64,000 bases of DNA. It comes from Isoetes taiwanensis. Lineage: Eukaryota; Streptophyta; Lycopodiopsida; Isoetales; Isoetaceae. Positions 34,100-45,186 of this stretch are shown one piece after another. Each line of letters opens with the position of its first letter. The first letter of the stretch is position 1. Position numbers and translations under genes: made by a program. The notes beneath the pieces were generated by a model. It saw only the letters and a program-made list of their open reading frames with translations. It had not been told where the DNA came from and ran no database searches. The stretch covers positions 1,809,307-1,873,306 of the forward strand of contig JAJEKV010000053.1 in assembly GCA_021234155.1 (NCBI GenBank), read 5' to 3'.

Positions 34100-36630
34100 C
34101 CCGACGCGTGGGAGGAGAGGCTCCACTGGCGTCGCCCTCGATTTGTGATCCTTTCGGTGATGATGTGGATGGTACATGGCATTTAAATCAATGACAATGT
34201 TTCTATTGCATAGTAAAAAGTACACTATGGGCCGGCACGCCTCATTATTTGGTAGTTGAACCAATATGCCTTCGCGTACATGCAAGCAATGAGTGTAAAG
34301 AAGTTTCGCCTGAGCCGTGCCACATCCTCGTCGGTATGCATGTTCGGGCGTACCTGCAAGGTGAAAGGCTTCGGATGTCATGCGGGGCATATGTAACTGA
34401 TTAATGAGGTGGTGGGGAGGGATAGTGTCCAACACGCAAGTCTATGTCGTCTCGGCCATAGGAAAGCCTTCATGACATCTTAGGATGTTTAGGCCGGACA
34501 TGGGCACCACAAGACCAATCTTTGGTTACGTCTTTGGGGATGGCGCCCAGCCCGGCTCAACCGATTCGCCAAGCGCCCGCTGGTCGGGGCATGAGTGTGA
34601 TCTGACCATGGGCGCAATACCACAATCCCAACACGTAAGGACTTGTTGCCGCATTGAAGACAACTAAAAGTAAGGAAGTCGTGGGGCAAAGAACTCACCG
34701 ATTATGCGTCCGCGGGTTGCACTTTCGTATTTGAGTCCCCATGGCCCACCACCGCCCGGGCGGGGAATCCATGCACCAAAAGCCCTCGAAACGCGCTGGG
34801 CCACCCGAGTCTCTCCCCGTACTACGGTGCGCAATATGCACCCGGACGCGTGCGGTGTCCCCGCAACCGGACTCACCGCATGAGTACGTGGGGACAAGAG
34901 AGGGGATAGGGACTATGCGTACCCATGACGACATGGGCCAAATGATAGCTCGCAAGCTCTCCCATCGTTATCTGATGCGTGGGGCGAGGTCGAGGGCCAT
35001 GATCTCGTGATCTTCGAACGGCGAGGGTCCACCATTGCAAATGTGGATCTATCATCCGGTTGGAGCCGATGCATGCGAGCCTTTGCGCATACGCCCTACA
35101 TGGTCGTGAAAAAGGTTGACAACACATGAATGAAATGGTGCTTAGGACCGCATGCGATAATTACCTAACATGATGCGCCTCCCACTCTTCAGCGATTATA
35201 GCGATTGCCTTAAATGCGCTCTGATCCAACGCCGCAAGGAAGGCGGCCCCAACAATGACATTCTCGTTACGTAGAAGTCGACAAGATCTCGTGGGTGCGT
35301 GGGGGGTGGTGTGCTATCAGCGGTCGCTTCGCCATACCTGATATCTATCTCCGTGCGGTAATGCGAGTCCCCAAAAATATAAACCTCCTCCCGTGAAATA
35401 GAGAGGCAACATCAAACCCGGATGTAGCACAATGTTTAAGGTGCATCGGTGTGCCCCTCTCTGCCACCTCAAACCCACCCACTTAATCCTGCGGCAAATA
35501 GTAGGCATAAAGGCGTGCCTCGCCCCAAACTCCATCCCAAGATGAAAGAACCCTCTAGCCTAGCCCCTATGCCAACGGTGACGGCCATGTGCATCTGGCA
35601 CGGAGGAAAAGGTGAAACCAATGATGCCAAGCTAGGGAACGAACCCTCTCCTCTGTATAATCGTCGAATATGCTTGACCACCGCCTCTCAGCGGCTCATC
35701 AAAGATCTACCTCGAGCCGCGAGGGCTCTATCACATCTTGATGGAGGTGGCGTGTGAATGAAGCAATGTCGTCACGGTATGTCCTCAATAGGCTGCCCGG
35801 GACTGTTTATGCGAAATGATGTAAAATGGCCCACGTCGGTTCGTGCTATCTTTGTGAGGGCGACATGCCGCTGAAATGCAAATCCACGTGTCTCAAAGCT
35901 ATAAGCGGCCCGGATTATTTTGCTCTCCATAGTGTGGGTTGAGTTCGAGCGGCTGCGTCGATACGATGGATGCTCTGCCGCGGTGGGCGTTTTGCTCTGC
36001 GGTGGGTATTTTCTACGCGCGATAATGCCCCCTTCTTTTGCTCCTCTTCACTGCACCCGGCCTTGTTGCATACTCCATTATCTCCTGGTGTAGAGGCGGG
36101 AGGGGGCTCTGCGACATCCATTTGGCTCATCCACTCATGCATTTTACCGTTCATCCTGAGATCCTCCTCGGTGCAGCGTCACGATGATCATAAGCGTGCG
36201 GGCCTCCTGCGGTATAGAGGTGCACCACCTCACGTATGCCTGGCGATCTTTGAGGCGGCTTTGTCGATGCCTCATCACGCCCGGCGGTATCTTTGCGGGC
36301 CGCCCAAAGTACGGGCATGGAGCCTGCATGCGGGCGTTCGTACCGTCAAAGCATGCGATACTGCTTTTGTCCTTGCTTGATTACATTAAGCTCTTGCCGC
36401 GCTCGTCTCATCGTGCCAGTTCATTGAAGCTCCCTCTCCTCATCTGTGAGAGGATGAACATGGAAGAGGTCATTCTTGGGGCGACGCGTTCCTCGATGGC
36501 CTGCAATATCTGCGATATATGCGTTATGGTGCCAATGGCAGATCACTCGTCGAACACCTTACCGGGCGATTCACGGTACCTTGTCCATTTGTATGGGACG
36601 CAGGGTCGCGTCGCGATCTGGTAAGTGCCC
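34100..36630 (-). CDS. Minus-strand coding-like region of unknown function in the MULE
   Basis: Several overlapping open frames of 60-160 codons lie on the minus strand (for example 33953-34435, 34695-34955, 35317-35535, 35915-36154, 36524-36793), in GC-rich sequence. Patches such as RPNMHTDEDVARLRRNFFTL (34250-34340) and DDIASFTRHLHQDVIEPSRL (35700-35780) read like protein, again in changing frames. Plus-strand frames of similar length also exist, so strand choice is weak. It faces the transposase tail to tail. I recognise no family. Confidence 0.3.
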
Positions 36631-37813
36631 GAACTATGTGCCGCGAGTTTCGTTGGGGGCAGGAGGGCTGACGATTGACCATCTGCCTCGATATTCCCTG
36701 TCCCGAACATCTGATACAAATGGAAAAAACTTCAGAGACACAAATACAACCCTTGAAGTCTGAATGAAAAAACTCTAGAACACAACTATGCAAAGCTATC
36801 TAATGGGGGTCCGACGGTACCCTACCAAAAGTGATGTACCTTAACCTACGGCTGTCCGCGGTTGGCGTGGTCGGAGCCCACTCTCGTCCATCCCTATCGG
36901 CGGCTCTCTAGCGTAAGATCTCTGCCCCATCCCATCCGCACCGTTTGCCATTTTGTAATGCACACTTTGGGGAATATCTTGGGAATGTGTTGTTAGTAAA
37001 AGTAAATCTAATTATCATAAACAACATATGAAGGTAGGGTATATAAAGAAGAAGTCGGGAATATGTTCAACTTACTCAAGACCATGGTTATAATGGCAAT
37101 GGTTCAAAAGGCCCATGGTTTTAGAGACAACAAAGGCATATCGAGACAAATCCCAGGCATATCAAGACAAAATCTGAATACAAAATTTAGAATCCAAAAT
37201 CTAGAATACAAAATGCAGGCACATATTAAAGAATACAAAAATCTAGGCACAAAAATCTAGAATACAAATGGAGCGCGTAATAAATACCTTATGGAAGGCG
37301 TGGAAGCGGAAAACCTGAATATGGCCGATTCTGAAACACGAAAATAAACTGACACAGAAACCTGAATATGGCCGATTAAAACACGAAAATGTTTCTGGCG
37401 ATTTTGGCGATTTTGAAAAATAAACACAGCGATTTTGAAAATCGCTCGCGATTTTTTCTCTCTCGGCCGTATGCCGCGTCGGCCGTCTGGCGGTGAAAAA
37501 ACAGCGATTTTTCGGCCTTCGAGGGCCTGCGTCGCGGCCCGGTACGCGTCGCGGCAGGCCCAGGAAAAAGCCCAGGGCTTCGTGCGGCCCGGTGATGCGG
37601 CGAGCCGCAGCCGAGGGCTTCGATCTTGTATGGTGAACTTTCGCGCCAGCGCCGGCGAAAATGCACAAAAGCGATTTCACATTTTTTAAACCCTTATGAT
37701 TTTCGGTGGCGGCCTTTTGGGGCAAAGAAAAATAAACAGCTTATTTCCGACCCAAATAAAGCAAGCATTTACGGCGCGGGGACCCCCGATTTGGGGAGCC
37801 AAAAAAGACCTCG

Positions 37814-38315
37814 CAAAATATGTCATGTATATAAAAGAGATATATGACATATGACATATCATGAAAGTTAGATTTATATGCTACGTATATATAAGACACA
37901 TATATGACATGTATAGATAAGAGATATATGACATATGATATTTATATGTCATATGTCATATTTGTCATGTATATAAAAGAGATATATGACATATGATATT
38001 TATATGTCATATGTCATATATGTCATGTATATATAAGAGATATATGACATATGATATGTCATATGTCATATTTGTCATGTATATAAAAGAGATATATGAC
38101 ATATGATATTTATATGTCATATGTCATATATGTCATGTATATATAAGAGATATATGACATATGATATGTCATATGTCATATTTGTCATGTATATAAAAGA
38201 GATATATGACATATGATATGTCATATGTCATATATGTCATGTATATAAAAGAAATATATGACATATGATATCTAATATCATATCATATCATATCATATCA
38301 TATCATATCATATCA
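37814..38315. repeat. Palindromic ATATGTCATAT minisatellite, right part
   Basis: Continues the array at 28684-28849 with at least eight units of ATATGTCATGTATATAAAAG + AGATATATGACATATG + ATATTTATATGTCAT. It ends in TATCA repeats (38275-38315). Each unit is rich in hairpins. No gene. Confidence 0.85.
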
Positions 38316-38326
38316 TACAATACAAT

Positions 38327-38900
38327 AACTTAAGCACCCCCCTTGTCCATAGAGATTTTGATCTTGACCGTCGATTGTGAAATCGACGGTTCGAATGCAG
38401 CCACCCCGTCTATTACATACAAGGGGGCAGCTTAATCCAGATTGATCTCGGCCGTTGAATGTGTTGTATCAACGGCCCAAGTTTAGCCACGTTTGTTATG
38501 TGCAAATATGCCATGTGATGAGGTAGCAGCAATATTTGGTGTAGTAGATCTTAACCGTTAGATCAAAAGGTGAGCATAAATCCTAGCTATTAACTTTTTA
38601 ATATTAAATTTGTTTCTTTAAAAGAAGGTGAGGTGGCACCCCACCCCATCTCTGCACCATTGATCGGGCACGTGAGAAATCGTGGCCCTTGATTTTAAGC
38701 TTAAGGAAGGTGCAAAGAAATTGTTGGTAGAGATTGATCTCGGCCATCCATCTCTGAGATGGACGGTCCAGACGGTGACACTTCAATCAACCCCAAGCAG
38801 CCCCCTTTATTTGGGGCTTTTGATGTGGCCCGTTAGATCTAGGGATTCAATTTGGGGCATTTTATGTAGACCGTCCATCCTTGAAATTGGGGCATTTTAT
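38327..38900. repeat. Dispersed hairpin repeat, copies at 38.3-38.9 kb
   Basis: Begins ACAATAACTTAAGCACCC like the copy at 27925; contains CATAGAGATTTTGATC, GACCGTCGATT..AATCGACGGTTC (hairpin) and GATCTCGGCCGTTGAATGTG. From 38727 a second, 18.3-kb-type block follows (GTTGGTAGAGATTGATCTCG, GACGGTGACAC, CAACCCCAAGCAGCCCC). Two repeat members therefore lie side by side. Non-coding. Confidence 0.6.
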
Positions 38901-40577
38901 ATTTAATGTTTATTAAATATTGGATGTTTATGTCGGGCTGGGATGTCGGAATGTTATTGCCCATGGAATAGGGTCGGCCTGATAGGAGTGGAAGGGGGGA
39001 TGAAGATGCAAGTTTTTTATGAGGGGCGGCTATGGCAGTGTCGCGAACACATGGAGATACTTCATCCCCCTTTGGTTTTTTTTATTGTTCAAGCGTATCT
39101 TGCATGTAGACGGCGGCGTGTGAATTCTGAAATCTCTGTTGCTCTGCTCCGTTCCAGGGCTCAATATGGCGTGAGCACTCAGGCCGCATTTAATCTGGTA
39201 GCTCTGGATTGCTTGAGCTGGTGAAGTTTATTAACAGAAATATTTCATAGGCTATCAGAGGATCAAGTTTTAATCCGGCAGGCTGCATTGTGAAGCCGGA
39301 CTTTAGTTTGCCATGAATTCATATGCTTTCATGCTGAATCGAAGCTAGCATCTCAGAATCCCCTCTTTGCGCCTTGGATCTGAGTCTTACAAAATAGCAG
39401 GTTGTCCAGGGCGATGTCATTTGGGAAAGAGTTGCAGTTGAAACTACGAATAATCTGCTGCCAGAAACTCCATTAGAGCCAATATCTAGAAGATGGAGAC
39501 TATGGAGTATCTCTGGTACCTAGAAGATCTCAGGCTTTTCCTTCTTTTTGTACAGTCCGTGGAATTGTTCCTATTGGTTTGCACTTGCTCTTCTTAGCAT
39601 GAATGTTTGTGTGAGTAACATCCGGTTGCAGAGAGGTAAGACCATAGCTAACCCATCCATTTTCATGAGTTTGTCTACAAGAACTGATACATCTGCTTTT
39701 CTGCTGCAGAATGCTATTTCGAGCTTAAAGCTTGTGTTTGGTGCTCATCTAGAAGTGCTTAAGGTTATTCCATCGTATATATTAAATATTACATCACACA
39801 GAAGTTTTTTTCCAAAGGATTGGAGGGATAACCTTAATCCATCTTTTCAAGTAAGTGATATCTTTGTAAGAATGCAAGTTATTATGAGCTGGAAAATTAC
39901 AATTTTACCACAAATTTGGACAATGACTGGGAAACTATTTGGACAACGACTGGGAAACTATCTCTGAGTTGTGGCCACAGTTCTGGAGATGCAGCCGGAG
40001 AAAGCCAAGGCCCCTTCTTCCTGTTTATTGGCATTTATTCATATATATATGAATAAATGCATTCAATCATCTATTTTGTGGTGAGTTGTAATGCTTGGAC
40101 TAGAGTAGAAAAAAATTTGCAGCTTGCTTTGATTTGACAGGTCAGGCAAGTTTACTCCTAGCAGCTTGGGAACTTCCAACACCATTATGCTAAGTTTCTA
40201 GCTCTGCACAGACGCATAAAATCTAAAGTGGAGAGTTGATGTTCCCTTGCATGGAATTCTGTGCCAGGTACTTTAAGATAAGAAATGAGTCATTTGAAAC
40301 GCATTTGGAATTGGGGCTCTGTTTTTAGATTTGTCATGCAGAGTAATGATGGAAGCCAGCATGATTCTATTGTGTACAAATTGCGCGAGCCCAGATGCTA
40401 TTGCATTTTTTAGCTTTGCATGCTTGCCACTTGGAGCATTTGGATTCTGCCTCCTTTGGAAACTCTCTGATTACCCCTTATATAGCATGACTTTGAAAGC
40501 TTTGTCTCAAACTCAAATGGGCTAATAAGTTTCCCCAAAGAAGAGTTTGCTAAGAGAAAAGGTTGGATGTACGTAAC
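38901..40577. other. No confident gene; perfect 30-bp palindrome at 40031-40060
   Basis: Plus-strand open frames at 38943-39224 and 39548-39967 show no recognised domain; the second (LQNAISSLKLVFGAHLEVLK) looks mildly protein-like and may be a degraded exon. 40031-40060 is a perfect palindrome (GCATTTATTCATATA and its complement), which would form a hairpin. No transposon ends found. Confidence 0.35.
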
Positions 40578-40820
40578 ATGGCAATTCAGGGCTTCTATTT
40601 GACACTGGTCCTGTAAAAGCATATTTATAAAGGAGTTCAATCAATGATTTCTTCCGGCATGAATCGAGTTTCCATTAGCTTCCAAATGATGTGATATGCA
40701 TATAATGGCAATTCAGGGCTTCTATTTGACAGTGGTCCTGTAAAGCATGTTTATAAAGGAGTCTAATTGATGATTTATTTCTGCATGAATCGAGTTTCCA
40801 TTAGCTTCCAAATGATGCGG
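40578..40820. repeat. Tandem duplication, 127-bp period
   Basis: ATGGCAATTCAGGGCTTCTA starts at 40578 and again at 40705; both units run through TGAATCGAGTTTCCATTAGC to CCAAATGATG. The copies differ at a few percent of positions. Non-coding. Confidence 0.85.
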
Positions 40821-40847
40821 GGCGCCCGTATATCTACAACGGGATTC

Positions 40848-41313
40848 GGTTTATCCGGACATTTTCCTAGGTGGTTTTAGGACATCCATAAGCCCCCATC
40901 CCATAGCCATCCAGCCCATCCATGGCTTCGCGATGATGCCCATCGCTTCGGCCATCCATGACCCCATCCCGGTGGTTTATCCGGACCAGAGGAAGGCCGT
41001 TAATCATTCTTTGCTCCTCTTGACACAAGACCCGGTACCCGCGGCGACGGAAGCATTAAATGCCCTGCTCCGGTCAGAAGAGCTCCCCGCCACGCAATCC
41101 GGATTCAGGATCCCGTAGCGCCCCGCCGTTCACGCTTTTTAAAATGCTTGGATTCTTGTACTCCCCTCCCCATTTCAATTTAAATAATAATAATTGCCAT
41201 TTATTTCATTTTCCAAACTAATCCCCTCCCGATTTGAATTTAAATATCAAAACAAAGTTGTATTTGAATTTCAAAGCTATTTCAATACACCCACGCTAGT
41301 GGTTAACCCGGAC
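40848..41313 (+). promoter_or_regulatory. Three GGTTTATCCGGAC-type sites upstream of the 41.4-kb gene
   Basis: GGTTTATCCGGAC occurs at 40848-40860 and 40974-40986, and GGTTAACCCGGAC at 41301-41313. The same core, with C, T or AC before GGAC, recurs dozens of times in the array at 42330-44810. It might be a protein-binding site of a transposon occupying this region; that is inference from repetition. Confidence 0.45.
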
Positions 41314-41374
41314 AAGCATAGAAAGGAATATTTAAACCAACGGTTCTTTCTAACGGTTCTTTCTAGCCTTGAAG

Positions 41375-41445
41375 CTATATATACCCTCCCATCTCATAGC
41401 CATCCGCCCATCCATGCGCCTCCAAGCTATATATACCCTTGCCTT
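41375..41445 (+). promoter_or_regulatory. Duplicated TATA-like segment before the 41.4-kb gene
   Basis: AAGCTATATATACCC occurs near 41372 and again near 41425, in a ~50-bp repeat with CATAGCCATCC or CATCCATG words between. The second TATATATA lies about 30 bp before the first bases that could be the transcript start and shortly before the ATG at 41464. A core promoter is plausible. Confidence 0.45.
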
Positions 41446-41463
41446 AGTTATTCTTAGTTATTC

Positions 41464-42262
41464 TTGGTTGGTTTACTTGTTGAGTTGATGCTTGATCGAG
41501 TTCCTTTGCTTATTCAGAAGCCAAGTGGCCGGATGGTGAGGACGGACAACAACCCCATGAGAGCGATGCCATCCTACCATAGTCTTGAGGATGTCCTCAT
41601 CCACTTGAATGAAATTCAGGAGGATGTGGGGCTAGATCTCGCCCAGCCTGACGGCATCAAAACATTCAGAAGTAAGCATGTTCTTGTCTTCCTTCATATT
41701 CATGTTCTACTTTCATATTATTAATCTTTTTCATGATCCCTCATGGTTCATGCAGAGACAGAGTGGAGAATGGGGAATTCGGAGACCCTTAGGCCTCGGG
41801 TCATTGACCTTAACAGCCAACCGAAAGGGGCATTCTTTGGTTTGAATTGAAGAAGTCTATTATCGAGGGGCAGGCTTTGAAGTATTTGCTAGCTATGGAC
41901 CATGTCCGGGAAGGCAACACCCTAAAAGCACGCCGAGAAAATGTATCTTTTGCGGAGGCGGAAAAAAGGTTACGTCGGGGGAAGTCCTAGAGGGGTCTGA
42001 TCCAACCCTATGCGATACATTGGATGACAAGATGTGGAGACTACTATGCGGTGTGCCAGATGTAACTGTTGAGGATGTCCGGGCAGAAGTCATGGCAACA
42101 GTGCTTGATGTTGATTCAAAGAGCACCAGCACCAGCAGAGACCCCGAACCAAAGAGTGTAAAGAATGTTCACGTTATCAGTGATGTGTCCTCGAATGATG
42201 ACTCAGAAGACTCGGCAGGATACATTGGCCATGCATTTCCTAGGCATACCACCATAGGCTGA
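41464..42262 (+). CDS. Two-exon gene of unknown function, acidic C-terminus
   Basis: Exon 1 (41464-41671) starts MVGLLVELMLDRVPLL and contains YHSLEDVLIHLNEIQEDVGL. It ends at GTAAGC; the acceptor TTCATGCAG ends at 41755 and exon 2 continues in phase with TEWRMGNSETLRPRVIDLNS. KKSIIEGQALKYLLAMDHV and ARRENVSFAEAEKRL then appear after a one-base frame change near 41845, and after another near 41975 the frame gives WRLLCGVPDVTVEDVRAEVM and a Ser/Asp/Glu-rich tail ending at 42262. DLNSQP matches the DLNxxP form of the EAR repression motif, possibly by chance. About 250 residues. Not recognised. It may be an accessory gene of a transposon that includes the 45-kb gene. Confidence 0.5.
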
Positions 42263-42329
42263 CGTTGCTGTTATAAAAAAAGTCTCATGTTTCTGTTATA
42301 AAGAAGTTTCATGTTTATGTTATAAAAAA

Positions 42330-44810
42330 GTCTTGGTTTATCTCGACAATGTATGAGTATGGCTTGGAATGACGTACCATGGATATAAATACACGAAGTA
42401 TTTATACGCTTAGTATTTATACCCAACTCCAATGTCTACCCCATTGGTTTATCTGGACACAAACTAGTGGTTTATCTGGACAATGTAGGAGTATGGCTTG
42501 GAATTACATACCATGGGTATAAATACACCAAGTATTTACACCCTTAGTATTTATACACAATTCCATTGTCCACCCCAATGGTTTATCACGGACCTGAGGC
42601 TAGTGGTTTTATCCGGACCGCAAACTAGTGGTTTATCTGGACACAAAGTAGTGGGGCTTGGAATCACATACCATGGGTAACGTATGAGTATGGCTTGGAA
42701 TCACATACCATGGGTATAAATACAACAAGTATTGATACCTTGAGTATTTATACTCAATTCAATGTAAACCCCCATTGGTTTATCAGGACCTGGACTAGTG
42801 GTTTATCCGGACCTGGTAATGGTTTATCTCGGACAACATATGAGTATGGCTTGGAATCACATACCATGGGTATAAATACAACAAGTATTGATACCTTTGA
42901 GTATTTATACTCAATTCCAATGTACCCCATTGGTTTATCACGGACCTGAGACTTGTGGTTTATCACGGACCTGACTTGTGGTTTTATCCGGACAACGTGT
43001 GGTATGGCTTGGAATCACATACCATGGGTATAAATACAACAAGTATTGATACCTTGAGTATTTATACTCAATTCCAATGTGTACCCCATTGGTTTATCTG
43101 GACACAGACTAGTGGTTTATCTGGACACAAACTAGTGGTTTATCTGGACAATGTATGAGGATGGCATAGAATCACATACCTTGGGTATAAATACAACAAG
43201 TATTGATACCTTGAGTATTTATACTCAATTCAATGTCTACCCCATTGGTTTGTGCGGACCTGGACTAGTGGTTTTATCGGACCTGGACTAGTGGTTTATC
43301 TGGACACAAACTAGTGGTTTATCTGGACAATGTATGAGTATGGCTTGGAATCACATACCATGGGTATAAAACCACCAAGTATTGATACCTTGAGTATTTA
43401 TACTCAATTCCAATGTCTACCCCATTGGTTTATCACGGACCTGTACTAGTGGTTTTATCTGGACACAAACTTGTGGTTTATCTGGACAACGTATGAGTAT
43501 GGCTTGGAATCATATTCCATGGGTATAAATACAACAAGTATTGATACCTTGAGTATTTATACTCAATTCCAATGTGTACCCCATTGGTTTATCTGGACAC
43601 AGACTAGTGGTTTATCTGGACACAAACTTGTGGTTTATCTGGACAACGTATGAGTATGGCTTGGAATCACATACCATGGGTATAAATACAACAAGTATTG
43701 ATACCTTGAGTATTTATACTCAATTCCAATGTGTACCCCATTGGTTTATGTCGGACCTGAGACTAGTGGTTTATCTCGGACACAAACTTGTGGTTTTATC
43801 ACGGACCTGAAACTAGTGGTTTATCACGGACAATGTATGAGGATGGCGAAATCACATACCTTGGGTATAAATACAACAAGTATTGATACCTTGGTATTTA
43901 TACTCAAGTCAATGTCTACCCCATTGGTTTGTCCGACCGGACTAGTGGTTTATCACGGACAATGTATGAGTATGGCTTGGAATCACATACTATGCCACCA
44001 AGTATTGATACCTTGGTATTTATACTCAATTCAATGTCTACCCCATTGGTTTTATCTGACTAGTGGTTTTATCTGGACACAAACTTGTGGTTTATCACGG
44101 ACAACGTATGAGTATGGCTTGGAATCACATACCTTGGGCATAAATACAACAAGTATTGATACCTTGAGTATTTATACTCAATTCAATGTCTACCCCATTG
44201 GTTTTGTGCGGACCTGTGAGACTAGTGGTTTATCACGGACCTGAGGACTAGTGGTTTATCACGGACAATGTATGGTATGGCTTGGAATGCATACCATGGG
44301 TATAAATACAACAAGTATTGATACCTTGAGTATTTATACTCAATTCCAATGTCTACCCCATTGGTTTGTCTGGACACAGACTAGTGGTTTATCTGGACAC
44401 AGACTAGTGGTTTATCTGGACAATGTATGAGTATGGCTTGGAATCACATAACATGGGTATAAATACAACAAGTATTGATACCTTGAGTATTTATATTCAA
44501 TTCAATGTCTACCCATTGGTTTGTCCGGACCTGAGACTAGTGGTTTTATCTGGACCTGGACTAGTGGTTTATTGGACACAAACTTGTGGTTTATCTGGAC
44601 AATGTATGAGTATGGCTTGGAATCACATAACATGGGTATAAATACAACAAGTATTGATACCCTTAGTATTTATACACAATTCCGTTGTCCACCCCAATGG
44701 TTTGTCTGGACACAGACTAGTGGTTTATCTGGACAGACTAGTGGTTTATCTGGACACAAACCATGGCTTGGAACCACATACCATGGGTATAAATAGGGTT
44801 TTTAATCACA
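42330..44810. repeat. Satellite array, about 16 units of 130-200 bp
   Basis: Each unit contains GTATGAGTATGGCTTGGAAT, CACATACCATGGGTATAAAT, AAGTATTGATACCTTGAGTA, TTTATACTCAATTCCAATGT, CTACCCCATTGGTTTATC and one to three copies of GGTTTATCYGGAC + CTAGTGG. Unit starts lie near 42349, 42484, 42684, 42838, 42998, 43152, 43335, 43490, 43655, 43837, 43964, 44107, 44270, 44428, 44604 and 44765. Period varies with the number of GGTTTATC..GGAC blocks. Open frames across it merely repeat the unit. It lies between the two genes of the region. Confidence 0.9.
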
Positions 44811-45186
44811 TACCATTGGTATAAATATACCAAGTATTTATACCATTGGTATATCATCATTATACCCGTAGTGTTAGGTTTATCATTAGGGTGAAAGCAT
44901 GGAGGTGGGGGACATTTTTTTTGTCAACGACATATAGTGCTTTGGGGGTGCTTAGTACTTTCCTATGAATATTTTCGGGCCCTTCAGAACTAGGTTTTGA
45001 CGTCTCGTTCGTATTTCTTAGGGCCAGCCCGGGAAGAGAGAGCTTCAAATCCTCCCCCAATTTAGGAAGTTAGTTGGCCATGTCATTGATCCAAACTCAG
45101 AGGCTAGTTCTCCCGCTCTTCCCATTACTCAGAAGCCAAATCGAATGGACAATTCTTGGTTATGTCATTTTTCATTTTGGAATTGA
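44811..45186. other. Spacer before the transposase-like gene
   Basis: Begins with a last diverged satellite unit (ACCAAGTATTTATACC, 44830), then non-repetitive DNA that probably holds the promoter and first bases of the gene beginning at or before 45187. Open frames on both strands are short and unrecognised. Confidence 0.4.

Larger units (their letters stand above)
28850..37813. mobile_element. Mutator-like DNA transposon (~9 kb) with ~40-bp TIRs and GCGATTTT subterminal repeats
   Basis: The left end 28850-28889 (GGTGCCTTCTTTGGCTCCC...) and the complement of the right end 37773-37813 (GAGGTCTTTTTTGGCTCCC...) align over about 40 bp at roughly 80% identity. Inside, base composition is far more GC-rich than the flanks. 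The plus strand carries a broken transposase with a Mutator-type DDE region and SWIM finger; the minus strand has further unassigned coding-like frames. The AAAATCGC/GCGATTTT motif is dense near the left end and present at the right. The flanks belong to a minisatellite, so a 9-bp target duplication (TATGTCATA/TATGTCATG) is possible but not diagnostic. Confidence 0.72.

Noticed and set aside
31057-36630. Integrated large DNA virus or Polinton-like element (GC-rich block with many frames)
   Set aside because: No capsid, polymerase B or packaging ATPase motifs; MULE transposase motifs explain the core.
28850-37813. PIF/Harbinger or hAT element (from the GG..CTTTTTTGG TIR)
   Set aside because: The internal transposase has MULE-type motifs and a SWIM finger, and no 3-bp TWA or 8-bp target duplication is visible.
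28684-38315. CRISPR-like array (repeated palindromes with spacers)
   Set aside because: Plant nuclear context, irregular spacing and position inside a transposon; no cas genes.
42330-44810. Long open frames as a repetitive protein
   Set aside because: They only reflect the satellite unit, in several frames and with changing period; no codon pattern.
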